Position numbers and translations under genes: made by a program
Origin: Dugong dugon
Lineage: Eukaryota > Chordata > Mammalia > Sirenia > Dugongidae
Assembly (NCBI GenBank): GCA_030035585.1
Contig: CM057476.1
Span: forward strand, 21,064,501-21,128,500
Direction: 5' to 3'
DNA: 64,000 nucleotides
The notes under the pieces: model-generated
Database searches by the model: none
The model's input: the letters and a program-made list of their open reading frames with translations, nothing else
What the model was told of the DNA's origin: nothing
Shown here: one piece after another, positions 10,430 to 22,142 of the stretch
Position numbering within the stretch: position 1 is the first letter of the stretch
Layout of the letters: every line of letters begins with the position of its first letter

Positions 10430-11170
10430 TCATTCCCGGCATCTAATCATTCACCAAGTCCATCTGCTCTCCTCCTAAATCTCTTATGTATCTGTCCCCT
10501 CTTCTGTTCTTCTGTTTGCCAGCCTGACACCCTGTAGTTCAACTGGTTTGGTCCAAGCCCTTGTCCATCATACAGGCTAGTAAAAGAGACTTATCACATA
10601 GCTGGTTTCCCTGTGCTAGCCTCCCCCATCTAATTCAGAATTATCTTCCTAAAGCATAAATCTGACTGCATCACTTCTCTTCTTGAAAACCCCGAGGCTC
10701 CTTCCCTACTACCATCAGAATCAAGCCCCAGTTCCTGAGCACTGCACAGAAGGTCTCTACAGGCTGGTCCCCAGCTACTTGCCCTGTGTCTGCTCCACCA
10801 CCATCTGACCTCCACAATTCACTACAGACTTCCCATCATCATCCTTGAATGCTTCCCTCTCCTCTATGTCTGTGTCAGTGCCATCCCTCCTAACTGAAAT
10901 GCCCATCCCACCTTCTCTACTGGGTGAACTTGTCATCCTCTTAAGACTTAAATTCAGCTCAAATATCAACTCCTTGGCTATATCTCCACAGTAGCTCTCA
11001 ATAAAATCTTTATGACAGCACTTATCCCACCATATTGTAAAGGCCCATTTGCATGTCTATCTTCCCCGCTAGATGATAAACTACTTCCTGTTAGTCTTTG
11101 AGTTTCCCCGTATCCCAGAACCTAAGCAAGAATTTAACACAAAGCAAGAGTTCGATGAACAAATGAGCAT
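10430..11170 (-). repeat. L2 LINE, long copy
   Basis: The plus strand is the reverse of L2: TCTGACTGCATCACTTCTCT, TTGAAAACCCCGAGGCTCC, CATCAGAATCAAGCCCCAGT, CTACAGGCTGGTCCCCAGCT, AATTCAGCTCAAATATCAAC, CTATATCTCCACAGTAGC and GACAGCACTTATCCCACCAT. It ends near the CGATGAACAAATGAG 3' end. It is over 700 bp but decayed. 10032-10429 before it is unassigned. Confidence 0.75.
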
Positions 11171-11239
11171 GTGGATAAATATCCAAGGCAGTCTAAATCC
11201 TGGCACTTGGGCAGGTGTTGTGGAAGGGGCAAGGCCTAA

Positions 11240-11468
11240 GAATATGCGCACTGGATTCAAAGGGCTAGGCTTAAAAAATCCCAGATCTGCCAATGACTTG
11301 CTGTGACTTTGGATTTAAAAATTACTTAGCACCCCTGAATATCTGTTTCTTCTTCTGTAAAATGGAGATAGTGACCCCTACTCCATAGGGTTGCTATGAG
11401 GATTAAGAAGACAATGCATAATGTCCACACATAGTAAAAACTCAATAAATGGTAGCTACTGTCATAGT
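11240..11468 (+). repeat. MIR SINE
   Basis: It has the MIR order: GGATTCAAAGGGCTAGGC, CCAGATCTGCCAATGACTTG, GACTTTGG, TCTTCTGTAAAATGGAGATA, TAGGGTTGCTATGAGGATTA and AGTAAAAACTCAATAAATGG. Plus strand. Confidence 0.75.
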
Positions 11469-11473
11469 GAAAG

Positions 11474-11663
11474 CAGCCCTGGTGACACTGTGGTTAAGTG
11501 CTTGGCTGCTAGCCAAAAGTGCTCAAAGCCACTCTGTGGAAGAAAGATGTGGCAGTCTGCTTCTGTAAAGATTACAGCCTGGGAAACCCTATGCGACAGT
11601 TCTACTCTGTCCTATAAGGTCGCTATGAGTCAGAATTCACACAACGGCAACAGGCTTGCTTTT
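11474..11663 (+). repeat. AfroSINE, long-body type
   Basis: It begins GCAGCCCTGGTGACACTGTG, then GGTTAAGTGCTTGGCTGCTA, an AAAGATGTGGCAGTCTGCTT body, CTGTAAAGATTACAGCCTGG and the tail CGCTATGAGTCAGAATTCAC. The B-box region is shortened. Confidence 0.9.
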
Positions 11664-11870
11664 TTATTGTCATAGTGATGGCGCCACCAATGAACAGACA
11701 ACTATGGCTATTTCCATTGCCTAGTGGGTAGAGAATAGGAATGAAATGATGACAGGAGGGGGAACTCAATCAGGAAGGAGCAGACAGGGTGCTAAGCAAT
11801 GTTCTATTTCCTTAAGTAGGGTGGTGGGTTCATAGGTGTTTATTACTATTCTTTAAACTGTAAAATATGT

Positions 11871-12350
11871 TGTCATGGATTGAATTATGTCCTACCAAAT
11901 GTGTGTATCAGTTTGGCTGGGCCATGATTTCCGGTATTGTGTGATTTTCCTATGTGTTATCAATCCTGCCTCTATGATGTTAATGATGGAGGATGGGTGC
12001 CAGTTGTGTTAATGAGGCAGGACTCAATCTGCAAGATTGGATTGTGTCCTGGGGCAATCTCTTGCGATATAAAAGACAGATGTGAGCAGTGAGACAGGGG
12101 GACCTCATACCATCAAGAAAGGAGTGCCAGGAGCAGAGCTCATCCTTTTGACCTGGGGTCCCTGAGCTGAGAAGTTCTTAGTCCGGGGGAACATTGATGA
12201 GAAGGCCAACAGAGAGCGAAAGCCTTCCCCTGGACCTGACACCCTGAATTTGGACTTTGAGCCTACTTTACTGTACGGAAATAAACTTCTCTTTGTTAAA
12301 ACCATCCATTTGTGGTATTTCTGTTATAGCAGCACTAGATGACTAAGACA
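11871..12350 (+). repeat. Solo LTR, ERVL-MaLR family (afrotherian type)
   Basis: A 480-bp element beginning TGTCATGGATTGAATTATGT and ending AGATGACTAAGACA, so it has TG...CA ends. It has a late AATAAA signal followed by TTTGTTAAAACCATCCA. The start resembles MLT1/MST LTRs. Related copies lie at 17196, 31325, 58133 and 61005. No internal region is attached. It sits in an old L1 3' end (about 11820-11870 and 12351-12415). It is a fossil. Confidence 0.78.
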
Positions 12351-12552
12351 ATGTTATAGGTACTTTTTTGGCTGTATATTCCCAATTAAGCAAAATTTTT
12401 TTAATTTTAAAAAAGTCAACAGAGATGAGGGGTGTCTTAAATTGCTCAGAAACGATTTCCCATCTATCACATGGCTCTTGATTTACACACTGATGAGCTC
12501 AAGCTGTCCTGGCTGAGGCTGGTAGACAGGGCTGGGTGGCTTAAAAGGATAC

Positions 12553-12714
12553 AGTGTTTCCAGTGAGTAAAGGCCCGCCGCAGCACCATCCTCCTGGCCA
12601 GCATCTCCACCAGGGCATGGTGGGCGTACAAGCTCTCCCTCCACTCCCAGGCCCACTGCCAATCACAGAAGTGTGTCTGGAGCACAGCGACACGATGGAA
12701 TCGTTCTGCCATCT
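12553..12714 (-). CDS. SFI1: SFI1 exon
   Basis: The exon has 162 bases: two completing bases, 53 codons and one trailing T. It reads [20 protein letters not shown], continues [18 protein letters not shown], and ends [11 protein letters not shown]. Human SFI1 has MAERFHHVTVLQIYFCDWQQ and [12 protein letters not shown]. It carries two helices (CDWQWAW and AFTHWKH). The acceptor is TTACAG. The donor is T/GTATCC, weak at both -1 and +5. It is supported because T joins AT of the next exon to give Tyr, matching human HY. Confidence 0.95.
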
Positions 12715-13796
12715 CTGTAACAGAGAAAATAACTTAAGCACTACCCTCCCAAGGTTGGGAGATCAGCTGGAAGCATCTTTAAGACAAGCTGAACCCCACT
12801 ACTGGCAGAGAGCAGGCATTCAAGACTCCTGTCACAAAGAATTCTTAGATAAAACTTTTTTAAACACTAGAAAGTCATTAGGAACCCCTTAGCTACATTT
12901 CCTCTCTCCAAGGAAAGAGAAAAGGTCTGTGTTTTCAGGGAGGGGATGCTATAAAATCTGTTATGTCAAACGGTTGAAGCTTCTACTTAGAATCTAATTA
13001 GAATTCCTGACGAGCGGGAATAGCAACCGCTGTTTTCAAACTACACTCTGTTTTACTTTTGCCTCTTATACTTCTCTCTCCAGATAGAACCTGGGGGCTG
13101 AGCCAATGGCATACAATTCAGCAGACATGCTGCAAAGGCTTTTTTGAACTTTCAGCCAAGTTGATCCTCTTTCTTTTAACGTGAAGCAGCTAATGGCCTG
13201 AGAAAGTAGGCTAATGCCAGGAAGTGGAAGGTAATCAGTCCTGGAATTAGAATAATGTAATTGGAGGCATGCTTTATGCTGCTGCTCACCATGCTCAAAA
13301 GAAAAATGCCTTCACCTTCCAGGCTTGGGCAACCAAACGTTGGTCCCCCATCTCTATCGTCAAACAGACACAATCAAATGCTCATAAGAGACGGTGCTGG
13401 CATCCTAGTAGATTTCTGCAGTGAGGCTTGGGCAAAAGCCGGAGAGCCTAGCCCAATGTCTATCACAGTGCTTGACCCATTTCTGTGTAGGCACAATAAG
13501 CCCAAGCACAAAACAGTGTACCAAGGTCACACTCCATGTATTACTACTTCTGAACTCTAATTGGGAAACTAAACCATGAAAACAGTGTCCAAAAAACCTG
13601 ACATCATAAATCACATGTATTTGCATAATTAGAAACAATCCAAATGTCTATTACTAGAAGAATAGTTAACTAAATGAAGATAAGCCATCCTATAAAATAT
13701 GAACACTCTTTAAAAAATAACATTTATGAAGAATACTTAAAGACATAGGAAAGGGTTGATTAGTTGTGTGAAAAAAGCAAAATACAAAACTGTATG
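12715..13796. other. Intron, mostly unassigned
   Basis: 12715-13560 shows no family I recognise. About 13600-13795 (AACAATCCAAATGTCTATTA, AGAAGAATAGTTAACTAAAT) resembles an L1-derived ORF2 C-terminal end, weakly. No splice-flanked coding block is seen. Confidence 0.4.
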
Positions 13797-14205
13797 TATC
13801 ATGGACTCCAGACTTCCTGGAGCCATAAAGGCTGGATGAATCCCTGAAACTACTGCTCTGAGATAATCTTTAAACTTTAAATCAAAAATATCCCCTGAAG
13901 TCTACTCCAAACCAAACAATAGTTCAGCTTAACTAGTAAAAAACGTTTGCTGCAAGCATTATGCTCTTTTAAGAACTATCTATATGGGATCAAAGCGACA
14001 ACAGCAACTTGAAAAATTAGAAAGGAACCTTAGGGGCAGTGAGTTTATGTTAATGGGGAGGAACAACTCAGAAAATGAGGGTGAGAATGGCTCACAACTA
14101 GAAGAATGTAGTCAATGTCACTGAATTGTACATGTAGAAACTATTGAATTGGTGTATGTTTTGCTGAGTATATTCTCAACAACAAAATAAAATTAAAAAG
14201 AAAAC
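13797..14205 (+). repeat. L1 3'UTR, uninterrupted copy
   Basis: It begins near CATGGACTCCAGACTTCCTG and holds CCTGAAACTACTGCTCTGAG, ATAATCTTTAAACTTTAAAT, AGCATTATGCTCTTTTAAGA and GAATTGGTGTATGTTTTGCT. It ends with TCTCAACAACAAAATAAAA. The same 3' end recurs, split by another insertion, at 22553-23645, so it is a lineage-specific L1 tail. Confidence 0.7.
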
Positions 14206-14460
14206 TGTATGTATCTTCATGTTAATCATAACAATCACAATACATACAGGATAATTAAAACTCAACTGAATAAAATACAAGAAAAGGCCAGAAGGAAATG
14301 AATGTGAATCGAGGATGATGTATTTTCTCCTCAATCTTCTCTTTCCAAAATGTCAAGTGTAATGTGTTATGTTTCTTTTTAATAAAGCACCGCTGGCAGC
14401 AGGAGAGTGATATCTGCGACAGGCCCTCTGTCTCAGCATCCGCCTGGCACTTCTGCTCAC

Positions 14461-14617
14461 CATTCCTCTCTCTCTTCACTCTGCGGAGCTGCAGATATTC
14501 AAGCCAAGCCCTCAGGGAGCTCCACTTTTGCCAACGCTGATGGTGCTTCACTGCAGAGACCACCTTGTGTCTGTCCCTCTGGACACACAGGAGCCGTTCC
14601 TGCCACCGTGACCAAGC
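14461..14617 (-). CDS. SFI1: SFI1 exon
   Basis: The exon has 157 bases: 52 codons plus one trailing G. It reads [20 protein letters not shown], then [20 protein letters not shown] and [12 protein letters not shown]. Human SFI1 has AWSQWREQLLYVQKEKQKVV and SAVKHHQHWQKRRFLKAWLE. It covers about one and a half repeats, with helices AWSRW and LRAWLEYL. The acceptor is GACTTTCAG and the donor GTGAGC. The trailing G joins AG of the next exon to give Glu (the E of NEMAERF in human). Confidence 0.97.
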
Positions 14618-15184
14618 CTGAAAGTCAGAGAAAAGACAGTGATCAAAGGAGAGGCAAGAACAGACGTGAAGTACAGGTGGGGAACAAAGAAGAAGATAGC
14701 ATGTCTCAAGTTAGGAACAAGGAAACGGCGATCCCCAAGCAGGATCATAAACTATGGGAACTAGGGGTGAAATGATATTTAAGAAGGGTGTTCTGCTTCC
14801 AGAAAGTAATTTTTTTCTCGGTTAAAAGAGAAAAAAAGAAACAATAAAAACTAATAAGCAGGCAAGAAGAAAGGACAATCCAAAGGGTAGCAAATTGATT
14901 CAGATTTGGGGTGGGCTGAGGGTCTGACTTTTCTTCCAAAGTGGGAGGAAACCCACTGTAAAGAGGAACTTTCTTGGGCAGATTAGTTTCAGGGACGGTA
15001 TCTACAGAACCAGAGGGTCTACAAAAGGATGCCCTGAGACTACTCATAAACATGCATCCCAGGAAAGTCTTCACGTACATTCATGGGTACGCATGACCCA
15101 GTCTGAAAATAGCTGCCTTAGACACTTCATGCCATCTTTTCATAAATCTGTAACACCTTTCCTTCCTCTCAGTTGACTAGCATT
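14618..15184. other. Intron, nothing recognised
   Basis: Start of the 20.9-kb SFI1 intron. I see no repeat family or gene signal before the old L1 that begins near 15185. Confidence 0.5.
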
Positions 15185-15845
15185 TTTCTTATTTCATCAA
15201 GAAAATAAAAGCAATGAAGAGAGAACTTCTTCTATCCAAAGTGATCTATAGATTCAGTGCAATCCCAATCAAAATTCTAAGAGCCTTCTTACAGAAATGT
15301 AAAAAACAGTCCTCAACTTTATATGGAATAGCAAGAGGCCTTGAATAGCTAAAACAATGTTGAAAGAGAAGAACAAAGTAGGAGGGCTCACATTTCCTGA
15401 TTTTAAAACATACTTCACAGCTACAGTAATCATTAACAACCTGGTACTGGTATAACACCAGACACACAGACCAACAGAATAGAATTGAGAGCCCAGAAAT
15501 AAACCTACACATCTATGGTCAACTGATTTTTGACAAGGGTGCTAAGTCCATTTGATGGGGAAAGAAGAATCTGTTCAAGAAACTGTGTTGAGAAAACTGG
15601 ATTTTCATATGCAGAAAAATGAAACAGGATCCATGGATCACACCATATACAAAAACAAATTCGAAATGGATTAAGGACCTAAATGTACAACCTAAAACCA
15701 TAAAATTCTCAGAAGAACAAGCAGAGGCAATGATATCAGGCCTAGCTTTCAACAGTGGATTATCTAATAACAAAAGCACAGACAGCAAAAGACAAAATAA
15801 ATAAATGGGACCTTATAAAGACTTTATCAAAAGACTTTATCAACT
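15185..15845 (+). repeat. Old L1, left part (ORF2 region)
   Basis: Plus-strand ORF2 sequence: AGTGATCTATAGATTCAGTG, GCAATCCCAATCAAAATTCT, then GGATCCATGGATCACACCAT and AACAAATTCGAAATGGATTA. It stops at ...AAGACTTTATCAA, where a younger L1 was inserted. The same element resumes at 20978. Confidence 0.85.
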
Positions 15846-16620
15846 GAGGCATAAAATTTGAACAGACCCGTAACAAAGATACTGAAGGGTCATAGGAAAA
15901 ATCCCAACAAAAAAGCCCTGACGCAGACGGCTTCACTGGAGAATTCTACCAAACATTCAGAGAAGAATTGACACCAATTTTACTCAAACTATTCCAGAAC
16001 ACAGAAAAGCTCCAAATTCATTCAATGAAGCCAGGATAACCCTGATACCAAAGCCAGGCAAAGACATCACTAAAAAAGAAAACTACAGACCAATATCCGT
16101 CATGAATATAGATGAAAAATTCTCAACAAAACCTTAGCCAATAGAAGCCAATAGCATATCAAAAAAATAATGCTTTACAACCAAGTGGGACTCATACCAG
16201 GCAGGCAATGATGATTCAACATTAGAAAATCAATCAACGTATTCCACTACATAAATAAAACAAAGGAAAAGAATGACATAATCATCTCAATCAATGCAGA
16301 AAAGGCATTTGATAAAGTCCAACATGCATTCCTGATAAAAAACTCTCAGCAAAATAGGAAAAGAAGGGAAATTTCTCAACATAATAAAGGGAAGTTATAC
16401 AAAACCAACAGCCAACACTATCCTCAATTGAGAAGAGCCTAAAAGCATTCCCCCTGAGAATGGGAATCATACAAGGATGCCCTGTATCATCACTCTTACT
16501 CAACATTGTACTGAAAGTCCTAGAGAGCAATAAGGCAAGAAAAGGAAATAAAGGGCATCCAAACTGGTAAGGAAGAAGCAAAACTATCCCTATTCGCAGA
16601 TGATATAAATGATCCTATAA

Positions 16621-17026
16621 GTAGAAAAAAAGAAAGAAGAATTGATGCCTTTGAATTACGGTGCTGGCGAAGAATACCGAATATGCCATGGACCGGCAAA
16701 AGAATGAACAAATCCATCTTGGAAGAAGTACAGTCAGAATATTCCTTAGAAGCAAGGATGGCAAGATCTCATCTCACATATTTTGGACATGTTATCAGGA
16801 GGGATCAGTTCCTGGAGAAGGACATGGTGCTTGGTAAAGCAGAGGGTCAGCGAAAAAGAGGAAGACCCTTAACAAGATGGACTGACACAGTGGCTGCAAC
16901 AGTGGGCTCAAGCCTAACAATGATTGTGAGGATGATGCAGGACCAGGCAGTGTTTCATTTTGTTGTACACAGGGTCTCTATGAGTTGGAAGCAACTTGAC
17001 AGCATCTAACAACAATGACATACATA
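16621..17026 (+). repeat. RTE (BovB-like) LINE 3' end
   Basis: It has AAGAATTGATGCCTTTGAAT, ACGGTGCTGGCGAAGAATAC, GGACATGTTATCAGGAGGGA, GGTCAGCGAAAAAGAGGAAG, GGTCTCTATGAGTTGGAAGC and an ACAACAATG end. The last 108 codons, RMNKSILEEVQSEYSLEARM and onward, are still open from 16683 to 17009. It is a 5'-truncated insertion into the younger L1. Confidence 0.9.
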
Positions 17027-17195
17027 CATAGAAAATCCTAAAATTTCCACAACAAAGCTACTAGAACTAATAGAAGGATTCAGCAAAGTGGCAGGACACA
17101 AGATCAACATACAAAAATCAGCTGGATTCCTCTACTTCAACAAAGAAAACTTTGAAAATGAAATGAGGAAAATAATACCATTTACAATAGCCCCT

Positions 17196-17693
17196 TGTCA
17201 TGGATTGAATTGTGTCCCCCCAAAATATCTGTCAATTTGGCTGGGCCATGATTCCCTGTATTGTGTTACTGTGTACCATTCTGTAATCTGATCCAATTTC
17301 CTTATGTGTTGTAAATTCATTCACTATGATCTAATAAGATGGACTAGTGGCAGTTATACTGATGAGGTATGTAAGACTGGATGGTGTCTTAAGCCAATCT
17401 CTTTTGAGATATAAAAGAGAGAAGCAAGCAGAGACACATGGGAACCTGACACCACCAAGAAGGCAGTGCCGGGAGCAGAGTGCGTCCTTTAGACCTGAGG
17501 TTCCTGCGCAGAGAAGCTCCCAGGCCAAGGGAAGATTGATGACGTGGACCTTCCTCCAGAGCCGATAAAGTGTCCCCTTGGAGCTGACGCCCTGAATTTG
17601 GACTTGTAGACTACTGGACTGTGAGAGAATAAACTTTGTTAAAGCCATCCACTTGTGGTATCTCTGTTACAGCAGTACTAGATGACTAAGACG
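17196..17693 (+). repeat. Solo LTR, ERVL-MaLR family (afrotherian type)
   Basis: It begins TGTCATGGATTGAATTGTGT and ends AGATGACTAAGAC next to C-rich flanks (cccct and ccccc), consistent with a 5-bp target duplication. It is inserted into the L1 at the TTTACAATAGCCCC site of ORF2. It is the same family as 11871-12350. It is a fossil without internal genes. Confidence 0.8.
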
Positions 17694-18435
17694 CCCCCTA
17701 AAACATAAAATACTTAAGAATAAATCTAACCAAGAACGTAAATGACTTATAAAAAAAAAAAAAAAACCTACAAAACACTTCTGCAAGAAACCAAAAGAGA
17801 ACTATATAACTGGAAAAACATACCATGCTCTTGGATAGGAAGACTTAACATTGTGAAAATGTCAATACTACCCAAAGTGATATATAGATATAATGCAATC
17901 CCAATCCAAACAAGATGGAAAAACTAATCACTAGCTTTACATGGAAGGGAGAGAGGCCCCAAATAAGTAAAGCATTATTAAAGAAGAACAAAATAGGAGC
18001 CCTCACACTACCAAATCTTAGAACCTACTTATACAGCCATGGTAGTCAAAACAGGCTGGTACTGGTATAATAACATACACAGACCAAAGGAAAAGAATTG
18101 TGAACCCAGATATAAATCCATCCACCTAAGAACAGTTGATCTTTGACAAATGGTGCTGGAAAAACTGGATATCTATCTGTAGAAAAGTGAAACAGGATCC
18201 ATATCTCACACCACACACAAAAACTAACTCTAAATGGATCAAAGACCTAAATATAAAACCTAAATTATAAAGATCATGGGGGAAAAAATAGGGACAACAC
18301 TAGGGGCCCTAATATATGGCATAAACAGAATACCACACATAACTAAAAATGTACACACAGCAGAAAATGAAAAAGATAAATGGGACCTCCTAAAAATTAA
18401 ACATTTATGCTCAATGAAATACTTTTCCAAGCAAG

Positions 18436-18986
18436 GGAGAATAAAGAAAACTAAAGATACAAGGGAAAGATTAGTCCAAAGGACTAATGGACCACAACTA
18501 CCACAGCCTCCACCAGACTGACTCCAGTACAACCAGATGGTGCCTGGCTACCATCACTGACTGCTCTGACAGGGATCACAATAGAGGGTCGCAGACACAG
18601 CTGGAGAAAAATGTAGAACAAAATTCTAACTCACAAAAAAAGACCAGACTTGCTGGCCTGACAGAGACTGGAGAAACCCTGAGAGTATGGCCCCTGGATA
18701 CCCTTTTAGCTCAGTAATAAAGTCACTCCTGAGGTTCACCTTTCATCCAAAGACTAGACAGGCCCATAAAACAAAACAAGACTAAAGAGACACACCACCC
18801 CAGGGGCAAGGACTAGAAGACAGAAGGGGATAAGAAAGCCGTTAACAGGGAACCCAAGGTTGAGAAGGGAGAGCGTTGACATGTCATGAGGTTGCTAACC
18901 AATGTCATAAAATAATACGTGTACTGTTTAATGAGAAGCTAGTTTGTTCTGTAAACCTTCATCTAAAGTACAATTAAAAAAAGAAA
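18436..18986 (+). repeat. L1 3'UTR insertion inside L1 ORF2
   Basis: It starts CAAGGGAGAATAAAGAAAAC and holds GGACCACAACTACCACAGCC, GACAGGGATCACAATAGAGG, AGTATGGCCCCTGGATACCC and GAAGCTAGTTTGTTCTGTAA, ending AAAGTACAATTAAAAAAAG. The flanks GAAATACTTTTCCAAG and GAAAAGACTTCTCTAAAAG are a diverged target duplication. The same 3'UTR type occurs at 22712, 25362 (minus) and 54073 (minus). Confidence 0.8.
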
Positions 18987-20977
18987 AGACTTCTCTAAAA
19001 GAGTGAAGAGAGAACCTACAGATGGGGAAAAAATTTTGGCTACGACATATCCAACAGTGGTCTAATCTCTAAAATTTAAAGAAAACTTCAGCAACAACAA
19101 AAGACAAACAATCCAATTAAAAAATGGGCAAAGGATATGAAGTGACACTTCACCAAAGAAGACATTCAGGTGGGCAACAAACATTTGAAGAAATGCTCAC
19201 AATCATTAGCAATTAGAGATGCAAATCAAAACTATAGTAATATACCATCTCACCCCAACATTACTGGACTAATCCAAAAAACAGAGAATAACAAATGTTG
19301 GTGAGGATGCAGGGAGGCTGGAACTCATACACTGTTGGTGGGAATGTAAAATGGAACAACCACTTTGGAAAATGGTATGGCACTTCCTCAAAAAGCTAGA
19401 AACAGAAATACCATTATGATCCAGCAATCCCATACCTAGGTACATACCCTAAAGAAATAAGAGCCGTGACACGAATAGACATATGCACACCCATGTTCAC
19501 TGCAGCATTAGTCACAATAGCAAAAGGGTAGAAACAATCTAAGTGCCAATCAAAAGATGAATGGATTAACAAACTGTGGTACAAAGAAATAATATGCAAT
19601 GATAAAGAATAATGACAAATCCATGAAACATTTCACAACATGGATGATTCTGGAGGACATTATGCTGAGTGAAATAAGTCAATCACAAAAGGACAAATAT
19701 TACAAGAGATCACTATTATAAAGTAATAATAAAAGGTTCACACACAAAGGGGGAAAAAAAATTCTTTGATAGTTACCAGGGATGGGAGGGAGAGGAAGTG
19801 GAAACTACCAAACAGATAGCAGACGTGTTAAGATTGGTGAAGGGAATGGCAATACACAACATGGGGGAAGTCAGCAAAACACGACCAAGGCAAGAGAGGA
19901 CACTGAGAGGAATGCAAGAATAAAGGGGAACTATGGAAACTACTATAGCATAGAAAATCCTGCAACAATAGTATTAATAACCAATAATTTACGAATGGAT
20001 ACATAGATATGCCAAGAGGTGTGGCAGGGTGTAAGGGAGCACACCCACTGGCAGATACAGGTTTGGTGGTAGATATGTCTACATACATGACTTTAGGTAC
20101 TCCTCGTATTTTTAATATAGACAATAGAGCACACAAGTGGCATCATCAGCGAACTCTCTTAACATAGTCAAACACCTCACGGGATGAAGTTTCTAGGCTC
20201 GAAGACAAAGGACCACAGACTGGAAGGACATGTACATCAATTGGCACAACACAGTTCACAAGGACAATGTTCTACATCCTATTTTGCTGAGTAGCAACTG
20301 GGGTCTTCAAAAGCTTGCAAGTGGCCATTTAAGATACAACGATTGGTCTCTTCCCTTTTAGAGCAAAGGAGAGTGAAAAAAAAACAAAGATTCAAGAGAA
20401 TGATTAGTCCAAAGGGCTAATGGACCACATGAACCACAGCAAACATGACCCAAGATCAAAACTAGATGGTACCCAACTACCACTACACCAAGAGCTATGA
20501 CTGGGATCACAACAGAGGGTCGAGGACAGGACAGGAGAAAAATGGACAACGAAAAATCAAATTCACAAAAAAGACCACACTTACTGGTCTGACAGAGACT
20601 TGAGGAAACCCCAAAACTGGCCCTAAGATAGATACCCTCCTGACCTGGGACTGAAGCCACTCCTGGAGACTACCTTCCAGCCAAATAATAGGCAAATCCA
20701 TATAATAAACAACACCCAAGAGAAACATGCTCCTTAGAAAAATCAATTATATGAGATCGAAAGGGCTTATTTGCCCAGAAGCAAAGATGAGAAGGCAGAA
20801 AGGGGTAGCAAATCAGGATGAAAGGAAATGGGGAACCCAGGGCAGAAATGGGAAGAGTGCTGACACACTGTGGGAAATGAAGCCGGAGCCAGGAAAACAC
20901 TTCATGTAAAAACTATCGAAAAGGAAGCTAATTTGCTCTGTAACCTTTCACCTAATGTGCAATTAAAAAAAAAAAAA

Positions 20978-22135
20978 AAAACTTTACCAAAAAAGTGAAA
21001 AGACAAGCAACCAACTGGGATAATATCTTCCAAAACCATATATCCAACAAGAATCTAATAACAAAAACCATATATAAAACATTGATAACTTAACAACAAA
21101 AAGACAAATAACTCAATCATAAAATTGGCAAAGGACTTGAATAGATATCTCACTAAAGAGGACACTCAAATGGCCACCAAACACATGAAAAGATGCTCAC
21201 CGTCAATAGCCATCAGAAAGATGCAAATCAAAACCACAATGAGATACCAATTCATTCTCAGTAGGATGGCTAAGGTTAACAAAAAAATTACATATTTTGG
21301 CAAGAATGTGGGGAAAGTGTAACTCTCATTCCTTGCTGGTGGAAATGCAAAATGGTACAACCATTGTGGAAAACAGTGTGGCAGTTCCTCAAAAAACTAA
21401 AAATAGAACTACCATTAAAAAAAAACAGTAACAAAAAAACAACCAACCCTGTTGCCACTGAGTCGATTCTGACTCATAGCCACCCTACAGGACAGTGTAG
21501 AACTGCTCCATAGGGTTTCCAAGGAGCGGCTGGTAGATTTGAACTGCCAACCTTTTGGTTAGCAGCTGAGCTTTTAATCACTGTGCCACAAGGGCTCCAA
21601 TACGACCCAACAATTCCGCTAAGAATATACCCAAAAGACCTGAAAGCAGAGACTCAAAAAGAGACTTGTACATCAGTATTCATTGCATTACTATTCACAA
21701 TAGCCAAAAGGTGGAAACAACCTAAACGTCCATCAACAGATGAAAGGATAAACAAAACGTGGCAAATACATATAACGGAATACTACTCAGCCAGTAGGAG
21801 AAATGAAGTCTTGATACATGCTATAGCATGGATGGAGCTCGAAGACATTATGCTGAGCAAAACAGCCAATCATAAAGGACAAATACTGTATGACCTCACT
21901 TATATAAAAAGACAAGAAAAGGCAAACATACAAAGATCAAAGTTTATTAGTGGTTACCAAGGGCAGGAGGGAGGGGTAAAGGGGGGTTAACAGTGATGGA
22001 AATATTGCACTGATTAAGGGCAGGGCTGTACAGAAGATTATTATAATTGCTGTCAATAAGCTATATACCTGTAAAAAGCTAAATGGGAAAAAGTTGTGAT
22101 AGATATATTTACAATGACAAAAAGAAAAAAAAAAA
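20978..22135 (+). repeat. Old L1, right part (ORF2 end and 3'UTR)
   Basis: This continues the L1 of 15185-15845: AGTGAAAAGACAAGCAACCA, AGATGCAAATCAAAACCACA, then (after a SINE) ACAATTCCGCTAAGAATATA, GTCCATCAACAGATGAAAGG, ATGGATGGAGCTCGAAGACA and an A-rich end near 22135. Confidence 0.85.
21441..21599 (-). repeat. AfroSINE
   Basis: It is a minus-strand copy inside the old L1. The plus strand reads CCTGTTGCCACTGAGTCGAT, GACTCATAGCCACCCTACAG, GGAGCGGCTGGTAGATTTGA, GCTGAGCTTTTAATCACTGT, then ACAAGGGCTCC. An A-rich stretch precedes it. Short-body type. Confidence 0.9.
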
Positions 22136-22142
22136 TAGCAGC

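Larger units (their letters stand above)
15846..20977 (+). repeat. Younger L1, 5'-truncated, with several inserts
   Basis: It starts inside ORF2 (AATTCTACCAAACATTCAGA, GACCAATATCCGTCATGAAT, CGCAGATGATATAAATGATC is the YADD-like region), runs to the end of ORF2 and has a long 3'UTR with an A17 tail. The flanks AAGACTTTATCAA and AAAACTTTACCAA look like a diverged target-site duplication inside an older L1. It was later split by an RTE tail (16621-17026), a MaLR LTR (17196-17693) and an L1 3'UTR (18436-18986). It has many stops and frameshifts and is dead. Confidence 0.85.
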
